A stretch of 64,000 nucleotides of DNA from NCBI RefSeq assembly GCF_918797505.1, contig NC_092794.1, positions 77,723,345-77,787,344 of the forward strand. Reading direction: 5' to 3'. Source of the stretch: Bemisia tabaci (lineage: Eukaryota; Arthropoda; Insecta; Hemiptera; Aleyrodidae). Made by a program: the position numbers and the translations under genes. The notes beneath the pieces were generated by a model. The model searched no databases, had not been told where the DNA came from, and saw only the letters and a list, made by a program, of their open reading frames with translations. Shown piece after piece: positions 12,101 to 24,100 of the stretch; positions within the stretch are counted from its first letter, which is position 1; every line of letters begins with the position of its first letter.

Positions 12101-15100
12101 AATCCGACGATCACAGCAGTAAAGCACGCACTAATCAGCAAATTACCAACGACTATGTCAACGTGTGATAATCCGGCTATGCACCAGCTAGGGATGTCGA
12201 TACTCAGGGAAGTATCGATACTCGGTATCGATACTGGTATCGACTCTAAGCATCGATACCGGTATCGATCATCGAGCTGAAGTATCGATACTTTTGAGGT
12301 ATCGATACCATCGATACTATTTCTGAATTATGCCGTGATTCTGAGTGTGCATATGTCTGTCGGCCGTTAAATTCCGCCAGATTTACGCCTCTCTCGAAAA
12401 AGCCCTGTTTGCGTCCTTAGTCAACTATTTTGAGCCCTTAACTACAGTTATCGAACTGAGCTTTTACCATTTTTATTGAAGTATAATCATCTTGAGAAAC
12501 TTGATTACTCCGTCGTTTGTCACAGTGCATCATGAAGGTGAAATAGCGGGGAGAGATTTTTTTAAAAAAGAAAAAGAGGCCTTCTTCATGGCCAAATCAG
12601 ATTAAGTATCGATACCGTCGATACTGGGGTCTTGGCATCGATACTGCATGGTATCGATATCGTGGAGTATCAATGCCGAGTATCGTTAAGTATCGTTCCA
12701 GGTCATCAGGCTTGAATGAGACCAAAATCAAGTTTAAACTTAGTTTCATTAAGTCAAGTAAAACTTCAGAGAAAGTTTCATCTTGATTATTTTCAGTAAT
12801 AAAGTGATAGGACTAATTTATATAAATTCACTGAATCTACTTTTGTTCATCAAGTCTTGGTTTTTCAGAGGAAAGAACTGTTTGTCAGTTCCACTATTGT
12901 GCATGGCCTGATCATGGAGTTCCACCTTTAGTGAAACCTCTTCTCGACATGGTGCGATTAGTTCGAGACACCCAAGCATCAGAAACCCTACCAGTGCTTA
13001 TTCATTGCTCTGCTGGCTGTGGAAGGACAGGCACAATTTGTGCAATTGACTATGTGTGGGGACTTTTAAGAGCAGGTGTAAGTTTCAGCTCCTGTGATTT
13101 TTCTTTTTAGTGTAGTTTTCAAATGCGAATACTCTATTGCAATCTCCCCTGATACCAGACCTAAGTTGAAAACCTTCAAAAGAGTCCTATCTGAGACTTG
13201 TCCACCTTGGCTATCACCACTTCATCACCAGTAAAACACTGAGTAAAGAGGGTAGCACCACGCTTTTAGAGCTGAGGTTTGAGGCAGCTTCATACACGGA
13301 GCGGCATCGCCGTGCGAGGTAGGTATCCAGCGTGGACACTAATGCCGCATCGGACAGTGCGCCGGGGGATTGCATTCTCCTGCGAGCCAGCTTAGATAGT
13401 GATGCCAATACCCGGCATCGTCACATGATGCTGCCTCACTTGCGATGCCCGCCTTTCAGCTCTCAAGGCAAACAGCATAATTCAGAGGAGGATGAATTAT
13501 CCTAATTTTCAGCTGATGCACGACATTTACATGAGACCCACTGCAATATGCTGCAAAATGCTGTACATCAGCTTAAAATAAAGGTGATTGGGCGGAATTT
13601 AAGTGCGTTTTTATCATAATTTCGCCCTTGAACTAAATGTTCGCGATAAAAGATACATTTTTCAACGGCAAACGAATTTCGGACCGGGTATTTGAGCTCT
13701 TCAAGAAGGGATGAAGGGTAGGGTGGACATTATTTTTGACTTTTCGGAACTTTGAAGTGCCGAACCCGGCAAATGGTTCCAATTGAAGAGGAAATAACAG
13801 GAAAAAAATAATAATTGGGGAAACAATTTTAAGACGCTCCTCATAGAGCCTAAAGTTCCGAGCGTGGCGCGCAAAAGCGCGTTTTTCTGTCATTTCGCGA
13901 ATTTTTTCTCCCCTGTAAAATGTTGCTACGGCTTTAAAACTTTTGAAAGTAACACACTTTTTAGAGCCGTTTTCGAGAAAAGTAACCCAATTTGCGTGGC
14001 CCATTTAAAAAAGCCCTTTTCTCTGCGATTTTGCCAATTTTTTCACAACAATCTCCCCGCTTGGTGTGTTTTTTTTTCTGTACCTTTAAGATATTGCTAT
14101 GGCTTTGAAAGTTTCTTAAAAAACACACTTTTAAACGTCCTTTTTGAGAAAAATAACAACATTTACCTCACCAAATCCCCCTCTCCCCCCTTCAAAGTGA
14201 CCACATCATAGTGCGATTTTGTCGATTGTTCGTAACTTTTCCCGGTATGGTTTGCCTGAACGAGAGGAAATATTCTCTTCTCCCCGAAATGTTTCCTACT
14301 CTCTAAGAGAATCCTCCCCCCCCCCCAGTTAAATTTCCTCCTCCCCCACAAGAAAATGTCTCCCTGTGGGACAAAAATTGTCCTCCCTTCTCTCAAGAAA
14401 AATCTATCATTACCTTTAATATCATATGATTCTAAAGTTTCTCATTTTAGGCTGTGTACATTGTATCCTTAAAACAGGGTGAAAAAATAGAGTCTATATT
14501 AGACACCTAAAGTGCCTAGAATTGTGTTATTAAGATCATAAAATTTCTTTCCAGGGAGGCCCTCCAGTCCCCCGCTGAATGAGTAAAGTTGCCCCACATT
14601 GTGGGAGGGGGGGGCACCACTGATAAGACCTCATTTGTCAACATTTAACTCCTCTTTCTCAAAATCACAAAAATTATACTCACCTCCGTCATTCACTGGA
14701 GTTTCAATCTAAACTTGTGAAAACACTTGTGAAACGAGTGGGCCCCCCCAGAAATCTCGTGGCCCCCCCAGAATAACGGGATCCTCCATTCCTCACCCCC
14801 TCCCCCCGCTCTCCTCACCACGAAAGGTGGTCCCATGGCCCTTCCCAGAGAAATTTCCTAGCTACGCCCCTGTCAATATTCATACCAGTTATAAAATGCA
14901 AAGTGTAAGTACGTATCTGTCAGCGCTTATTAAAAAGTACACATCAAAAAAGTATTGAGAAATCACACTTCAAGTATTCTTACAAGCATCAACACCGCTC
15001 TTTGAGACCTCGAAAATTATACTCTAAATGATCAATTTTTGTCAAAAACTGCGGAAAACGGCCGTCTTATACGCTCTAATTTTCAAAATTTACCTGGGGG

Positions 15101-18100
15101 CCCCGGAACCCCCCCCCCCCTCTCCTGACCTGAGGCATATTCCAGACCCCCTGCCGTGGGGGGGGGGGGGCAAAACCTAGGCTTGCACCCACTACATGAA
15201 ACCTAGATCCGGCCTTAGCTGCGGAAATTGATGCGTTGCCATTTACGGATTTTATGCCGAATAAAAAGTTTCAAGCTTCGTTAGATGGACTATAAAAATC
15301 AGTGTGTTCAATTTTTTGGCAGGCAAAATTTCATTCAAGGATTGAAGGAAGTTTACATCCATATGAGTCAGTGCATATTTCCCGATAAATATTTAAACTA
15401 TATAATTCGAGATTAAAACCTGTCGATGGCAACCGCGCTGTCCCAATCGGGAACTTGACTGCCTGAATGATACCTTTCACGGTCGCATTGATGCGGGCAA
15501 TAGAGAGGACCGGGGCTCGTAATTTTCTATGAACTCACACACAACTTGTAGCCCAGTCCTTTTTCACGACTTTTAAATCAGCAAAAATGCAGTGTTCCTA
15601 ATCAAAGATTTGGATTATGTGTAAAATTTTTCTTAAACTTGTACTAAAAGCGGTGCAGATATCTCAATTTGACACTTTCTTTTGCTTTCCATGAAGACTT
15701 TATGACAAACATGAAAAAAAAGGTGGAAAAAACGTTTGTTTTTTCATGTTACCATAGTCAAGGGTTTCTGTGTAGACATGTGTATCTTAATGGCAAACGG
15801 AGTGAAGACATACGTAACAAGCATGAAACGGTGACTTATTGAAATATCATCACGGCATTTAGACAGAGTCTTGTCAAAGTTTGAGAAAAATCCTAAAGTT
15901 CGATTGGAAGTTTAACACTGTCGCTGAAAAAAAAGAAGCAAAAATACCCTGGGCTTCAGGGTATGTTAAAATTCATATGAGATAACGAGCCTCGGTGTCC
16001 TCAATTGTCCACTTCAATGTGATACATGGATTATTAAAGTCCCTACTTAGACATGAATAGAAAAATGTAAGCGTGAAGTGAGATAGTAACTGTAAAAGCT
16101 CAGTTTATGCTGTTGGCGTTGAAGAGTTGAAAAATATGAGCAAATAGCAATCTATTGAAACGGGACTTGAAGCGCACCGATGTCTACTGAGGTCTTAGGT
16201 TTAGTTTTTCAAACTAATAGGGGGCTCACAAAAAATTGGAAAAAGTACACCTGTACTGAATGAATATTGAGATGTCAGCGTTCTCAATCTCCTCAAGAAC
16301 AAGTGTGGCACATCGAGCAGGAGCAAGAAAAAACACAGACTCTCATGGAAAAATAAGATTTTTTTTCTTAAATAAAAATTCGGAATGTTCCGGAAATTAC
16401 TGAAAACCGGAGATGTGTTCAAATTTGTGAGATATCTCTTAAATGGGGGGCTTGGAAGACAAGGCGCATGTGAGCAGTTTTTGCTATTTCCAGAAATACG
16501 TGTTAGAAGTTTCGAAATTACATGTATCCTTTGGGCGGAAAGAAAGTTAAAACTGACTCTGATGCTTAAAAAATGGAATTTAGGAGCGAATTTTTCATAG
16601 AATATGTATTCAAACTACATATAGTTTCACTTGAAATCATTAATGTCTCATTTTTTTTCAAAAGCTGCACTTACGCGCCTTGTCCTCCAAGCCCCTTAAA
16701 CAAACTAAGGCACTGAAAAAAGACGTATTGAAGCAGCAAAAAAAGTTCGAAGAAATTTTTTCAGGAAGCATTTTTTACGCTTTAAGCTGTTGAAATACCA
16801 GCTGTGAAACGCAAGTAGCAAAATGTTTTGAAGAAAAACCAGGGAGCCTGGGACCTGAAAACTATCCGAATCGATCAAGTAACAAATTACACATGAGAAA
16901 TTGGGTAATAAAGCTTAAGAAAGCGGAGTTCCAAGAAATTTTTGTCACCCCAGCCCTTGAGATTTTTCGAAATTTTTCTGTTCTTCAGTTTTAACTTTGA
17001 AATTAATTTATTTTAATTTAAAAAAATCATCCAATGAAATCGTTGCCATAAAATTTGTTGAGCTATTTGACGTCACTGAAGGCCCTTAAAAGAATTTGCG
17101 ATGAACCCTGTTGGAGCTGGCAAAACCATGAAGAAAAGAAAATTTCATCCCTTACATTTGGGTCATTCGACGTCAACTGTGCCAGGCTCGGAACCCGACC
17201 CCGTCCGATTTGGCTGAAAATTAGTATACGGGGTCTTTACATCATTATAATGTTTTAGGGGGGGGGGGGATAAAATGATCCAAACACGTCACTCGAAATG
17301 GTAGAGCTGATATAATCTAAAGCTGATCGGTATAATCGGAACCACAAAGCGCTATCACTAGGTACACTAGACTCGCTGCCTCGAAGGTACGACCACGCGC
17401 CGCGGGCCCCTCAGAGTATATATCTCGGTATCATCCGGAAGAGCGATGACGTCCGAAGATGTCATTGCGATGACCAATGCTCCAAGGTAGATACTCTGAG
17501 GTCGCTGAAATGCACGCGCGAGCTTGCGCTCCGAAAGCGATGGCTTTCGGGCTGAAGGAGCTGGAGAGCATAATAGAATGCGGCCCTAGAAACGTAAGTG
17601 ATATGGCCTCATTCTATTACAACAAGAAACTAATTTGAAGGGTTTTCCCATCTGACGCCCCGTTCGCGAGATATCGACCCCCAAAGATGGGGTGAATTTT
17701 AGCGGTATTCAAAAACGCCCGTTTTAGCGATTCTCATTTTCTTGACCTCCTTCTCTTTGACTCTCCATAGCGAGACTCTGTATCAATGCATCATACTTTG
17801 TAAGAATGTTTCTAGACCAATTTTTCATGTACATTCTAAGTATGCCATCGAAATTAAGCTAAAAATTATTCTAATGGCCGTAATTTAGGGTTTTTTAAAA
17901 TTTACGATTTTTTCGCCTTTCAATGTTCAAATTGAATTCTCTAAAAAACTGTCTCTCAGATGTTCGATTTTTTTTTTACTTCAAGCTTAGGATATATACT
18001 TTTGGTTGATATACTTTTTTCAATGGAACTCTGACGGTTAAGGGCCTAAACAAATTCAAATAGGCCCAAAAAGGTCAAAAATGGTAAAAAAAGACGAATT

Positions 18101-21100
18101 TTTACATGTTAATCCAAATCTTTCGATAGGAAACTCTTCAATTATCGATATTTTTTCCCTTTTTACCCTCTAATATGTATAAAATCAGACTAGCAACGCT
18201 TCCCATACATTCACCAATCGATCAACGGCCTGAGGGAAACCGGAAACCGGAAACCGACCAAAAATCCTCGAAATTTACCCAAAAAGGCGATTTTTCACAT
18301 CGTAACCTATGCATTCCATGGATTGTAACTGCCATTTCCAATTTTCTCTATCTATTTCAACCTTAAGGTATATACTTACGAGTAATAAACACTTACTAAC
18401 GTGCATCGATGGGGCATGGATCTAAACGGAAATTAAAACCGGCCGGAAATGCTCGAAAATGACGGCGAAAAACGATTTATTACACGGGAACCGATGCATC
18501 TCCTGAATAGTCACTGAAATTTTAATTTTTTCGCTTTACTTAAACCTTCTGGTGTAGTCTTTCAAGTACTTACCACTAATAAAAGTGCATCGATGTGTTA
18601 CGGAGCTAAACGGAAATGGAAACCGGTCGGAAATGCTCCAAAAAAGGCGGGTTTTCCCACGGTAATCCGAGCATCTCATGAATAGTCACTGCAATTTTCA
18701 TTTTTTTTTCTCTTCTTCGAACTCAAGGTGTACTTTTGAAAAGCTTACATTACACATTATCCATTTATTGGTAAAATGTCGAAAAAAACCGAATTAGAAA
18801 TAAAGTGAAAATTCAAAAAAAAAAAAAAAGAAAGGCCAAAAATGACGTTGAATAAGTGGAGTTGATTTGAAGCGATGATATGATTTAAAAGAGCCGATGC
18901 TTGCATCATAAAAATCGCCGATTATAAACTTGACGGTGGAAAAATATGATGCACTTCATCGATCCTTTGGAGGACCTTTCTTAAGGTAGAGGCAGCCTGA
19001 CACTCCATTAGATTGATATAATCCACTCCGTAGATTGATATTTCAGTTCCTCTAATCTTTTCTCTCCTGAGCTATAACAAAGAGAAGGTGACTCAGAGTA
19101 ACTGCCCCCGGGGTCGGCCTCTTCTCTATCTTTTGATTGAGCTCAGTGGTCAAGTACGGCCTCCAGTGATGTGGTCAGGTCAAGTCAAGACCTTAGGTTC
19201 CTCTTTCTTTTCTGAAACTCTGGTTTTTATGGTTTTACTAGTCGTTCCGTCACGGCCAGCCAAGGGTCTTCGCCCCCTTGACCCCCCGATCACTCGCTAC
19301 GCGAGTGACATGCGGCTCGCTCCGCGAGCTATTTTTCTCAGTGATTGGACATTTATATATATATATATAGGAGTTTATTATTCAAATTACAAGTTTTACA
19401 ATAAGACGAGCTTATGCGCCCCTCAGTATTGATAAACCTTAGAACTAGTTTTTTTAGACTTATTACGTAAGTCTCTAAAAACATTAAAAGACAATGATAA
19501 ACTTAAGCGATTTGAAGACAAGAGAAAGATGACAAGTGGCCTATTATACAGGGTGTCCCAAAAGTCCCTTCCACCCCCTCTAAAATTTTACCTAATTAAT
19601 ATTTTAAAACGAAACTTTGGGGATGTTCATCGATCACTGTTAGCTACTTTTGGGGCCCCCCAAAATTTTCGGGCCCCCCCGTGGGGAGGGGCTGCGGACC
19701 CCAACTTTTTTTTTTTTCAAATGGCAACCCCTATCTTGTGATACCTCATTCGAAAGAGCATAAAAAACTAAGAATTTTGGCGCAGATCAATATCTTAATT
19801 TTTGACCGAATTATGATAGGTCAAAGGTCAAATTTGACCTATTTTCAAAAAATCATAACTCCGGTTCAAATTATCGTAATGAAAAAAATGAAACGGGAAA
19901 ATTTACCAAATTGTAAGTAATTTTAAGCAAAAATAACAGAAATTACTTCGAACTAATTTTAAGGGGGGTTTCGGACCCCCAAACACGCCAATTAAAAGGT
20001 CATCCAATGTTCCCGCGAAATAAGCCAATTTCCCCTAGATTTGCCTCCACATTAGTTCAGTAAGGTCAAAATCAGTTCAACATTACGTTGGCAAGTCCTC
20101 AAATTTCGGGAAAAGTTTAAAAAAAACGAAATTTAAGGTGATTAAATTTGACCGTTTAAATTTTTTTTTTTTTTAACTTTTCCCAAAAGAGGACTTGCCA
20201 ACGTAATGTTGAACTGATTTTGACCTTACTGAACTAATGTGGAGGCAAATCTAGGGGAAATTGGCTTATTTCGCGGGAAAATTGGATGACCTTTTAATTG
20301 GCGTATTTGGGGGTCCGAAACCCCCCTTAAAATTAATTCGAAGTAATTTCTGTTATTTTTACTTAAAAGTACTTACAATTTGGTAAATTTTCCCGTTTCA
20401 TTTTTTTCATTACGATAATTTGAACCGGAGTTATGATTTTTTGAAAATAGGTCAAATTTGACCTTTGACCTATCATAATTCGGTCAAAAATTAAGATATT
20501 GATCTGCGCCAAAATTCTTAGTTTTTTATGCTCTTTCGAATGAGGTATCACAAGATAGGGGTTGCCATTTGAAAAAAAAAGTTGGGGTCCGCAGCCCCTC
20601 CCCACGGGGGGGTCCGAAAATTTTGGGGGGCCCCAAAAGTAGCTAACATTGATCGCTGAACATCCCCAAAGTTTCGTTTCAAAATATTAATTAGGTAAAA
20701 TTTTAGAGGGGGTGGAAGGGACTTTTGGGACACCCCGTATAAATAGTTAGTTGGAACTCTCTGGAAAAAGAAAGACAATACTCCTAAGAGTACACGTCAA
20801 TAAAAACCAGTGTTTTAGATTGTGAGGTTGGGATTAAAAAATAAACCCTAGAAGACGAGTGTTAGTGTTTTGTAGGTAATTCTAGATCACCATAACATTT
20901 CTTGGAAAGTTTGGCTGTCTCATTAGCCTGGATTAAAGAGACGAGAGTTTCAACTTGTTTAACTAACATTGTGACTTGGTTTTGAAGCTTATTAATAATC
21001 TCATTTTGGGAATTAATAATTTTTATAAATTGGCCCACGCTCATAGATGCTTTATCAGGCGAGGCCGTCTGTGGAGCATTACCCCCCGACCCCCCTTTCG

Positions 21101-24100
21101 TGGCCGAAGCATATGAGCGCGTCCCAACCGATGCGGTGCACGGAGTTGCCACACTGGTCACCGGTTCGGCTGCTTTTGTTTTTCGAAGATCCTCAAACTT
21201 GCGTTTTCGGATCTCACGATAAACGTTACAGCCTCTCCAGTTGGCCGTATGATGTTCCCCGCACAACGCACAGGCGGGAGGCACTTCAACACTTTTCGTA
21301 CACTCAGAGGTATCGTGAGGCCCCGCGCACTTCAAGCATCGCGGATCTTTCTCGCAGTATCTATGAGTATGTGCAAAGCACATACATTTCTTACACTGGG
21401 ATAATGTCTTTTTTGGTCGTACAGGTTCTAATTTAACAATTAGCTGGTCTATGATTTTAATCTTGAAAATTTCGGTCTTTTTGTTCTTATCTGAGATAGG
21501 ACTAAAATTAACTTGAACTAAAGGGATAAAATTGCCTGTTTTAAAACTCTTAAGTCTAAAGATAGAATCTACTTCTAAATTATTTACACATTCTAAACTA
21601 TTTTTAATGTCTTCAATAGGATAGTCTATGGGTAAACCTCTAATAATGACTTTAAATGCTCTTTCTTCCTTAATTTGATAAGTATGATATTTGACTTTAT
21701 TCGCTTTTAAACTATCTTTTAATTGATTGTACATATACAACAATATCAGGAGAGATAACTTTTATTTGAGATTTATTTTTAACTTTAACTAAAAAATCTT
21801 CCGAAATGGGGTTAAGGACTACTTGTTGGAACACCACAGGTTCGCCTACTTCGTAGATGAAGATTGGTGGAGGGGTGAGATTCCTTTCCTCCTGGTTTTT
21901 TGCTGCCGTGTCCTCTGCCAGAATCTCTGCAGCAAAAAGGGATTTCTTGAAGGGCGGGGGCGCTTTGGTTTTAGGGCCAGAAGCATTGGGTTTCTTAACC
22001 AAAATCTTAGGTTTTTTGGTTGAAGATTTAGAAGATGAGGAAGGAATTGAACCGTTCTTCTTCCTTTTATTCCCAACAAGCTGCCAATCCATGTCGGTCA
22101 GCGATTTTTGAGAGTGTTTACTTGTAGTTGTCGAGGTGGGAACTACATTGGGAGTTGATTCTAGGGGACCTATGACACTAGGTCTGGGAGACGTCACAGG
22201 TGACCACGGTAAGTTCGCACAAGATATACAGTTCTTCCACTTTTGATTATGTACACAGGAAATCAGAGTCAAGTTTATGTACACATTTTGTACAGATTTT
22301 GGCTGGTACTGAATGATTACAAATAATAATTTCTTTGTTCAAATTTACACTATACTATATACACGAAATCGAACAAAAAGTTTATATACATTATAACTAT
22401 ACACTTGGCCTTACTGAAAAAGCAAGACGAGTTAAATCTTGATAGCGGAGCGACGACGGAAAGAGGCTTGTGCTCGCGACCGCTTATCAAACAAGACTGA
22501 TTGGACATTTGATCACTAAGATGTATACATTTTGGAGACTCTGGAGGCAAAAATGATTTCATCATAGAACCTTGTTGCCGGAGTGTGCCAACATTTGCAC
22601 ATGAATAGATGTGTGGAGATGGAGCGATGATGGGGTTCGATCATCTCTTCAAAAGCGCATTTGACTGGAACGTCATCCCATCGGGTAGCGGTAAAAGACA
22701 ATCCATGGATCTCATTAGCGATTTGACTTTCTGAAGTAGCAAAAGTTCATCTTTACCTCTTAAGAAGATTATCGGTGGCGTAGGGGTCTAAAAACTGCTC
22801 AACGATAGTATAGTTCGAATTCGGAATCGCAATGAGCCCACTCGTGTTTTTTTCTTTTACTTTCATCGCATATAAATTTCTCTGATGTTTTTGTTTTATT
22901 CTCTCTGATTGCATATTAGTATTATGATATACTCATTTCATTTCCTTTCCCCTCCCTTTTTCCCTCTCTGTAGCATCTGTGTCCATTTACAATTATTATT
23001 TTAAAATAGCTTTCCCCTAGTATACAATTGATACTTCAAACGTAATCAATTGTTTTAATGACATTTCCGGCTAAATCATGGGTTTTCCAAGGAAGGCAGC
23101 CTCTCGTCCCCCCCCCCCCCCCCGGGACTCTACTGTTGCCAGATAAGTTGTTTTTTTAACACTTTTCCCAATTCAAATCCATGTAAAATTTTCACATTTA
23201 TCGCACAATCTGGTAACCTCTCGAGTGAAAAAGTAGAAAAAGGTAGAATCGCTGAAAGTCTGAATCCTTCGAAGTTTATATTAATGATAGTTTTGTTTTT
23301 TGCTCTACTTCATTTGTATCGTCGCTTTTTCTTTGGTTTAAATCCGCTCTTCAAATTCGGGATTCTGAGTTTTCCAGCAAATAAATTATAAGGGTGTATG
23401 GAAAGGCAGTGTGATGTCTCACCCTTCTTCAAATTTTAGCTTTTACTTTTTTGTAATATTTATCGTCAATCTTAATGAACGATATTTTCTTCCTGCCCGT
23501 AATTCAGGTCCAAGTCAAACCTCCATTTCTTACTCGAACTATCTTCCTTATTTTATTGTAACTATCGCTGGAATTCTCAGTCAAGTCGAAGTCTAAAACA
23601 CACTTGGTCCCTAATTGGACATCGTCCAACGGATTCCCCTCAACCTCCTTCACGTCAGAAAAAAAAAAAAAAAGTTAGGGCTGGCCGTTCTTCATCGCCT
23701 CTATTCAGAAGCCGTAGGGGTGTAATTCTTAGCTAGTTATCTTGGCTTCTAATATTTTTGAAAGGAGTGTCAGGCTGCCTCTACCTTTAGAAAGGTCCTC
23801 CAAAGGATCGATGAAGTGCATCATATTTTTCCACCGTCAAGTTTATAATCGGCGATTTTTATGATGCAAGCATCGGCTCTTTTAAATCATATCATCGCTT
23901 CAAATCAACTCCACTTATTCAACGTCATTTTTGGCCTTTCTTTTTTTTTTTTTTGAATTTTCACTTTATTTCTAATTCGGTTTTTTTCGACATTTTACCA
24001 ATAAATGGATAATGTGTAATGTAAGCTTTTCAAAAGTACACCTTGAGTTCGAAGAAGAGAAAAAAAAATGAAAATTGCAGTGACTATTCATGAGATGCTC

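Larger units (their letters stand above)
10802..12868 (+). other. Intron 4 of PTP-PEST-like gene
   Basis: Donor GTATAA, acceptor GGTTTTTCAG. Contains the palindromic mariner-like remnant (11376-12188) and a hAT-like repeat (12189-12710). The stretches 10802-11370 and 12710-12860 show no gene. Confidence 0.8.
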
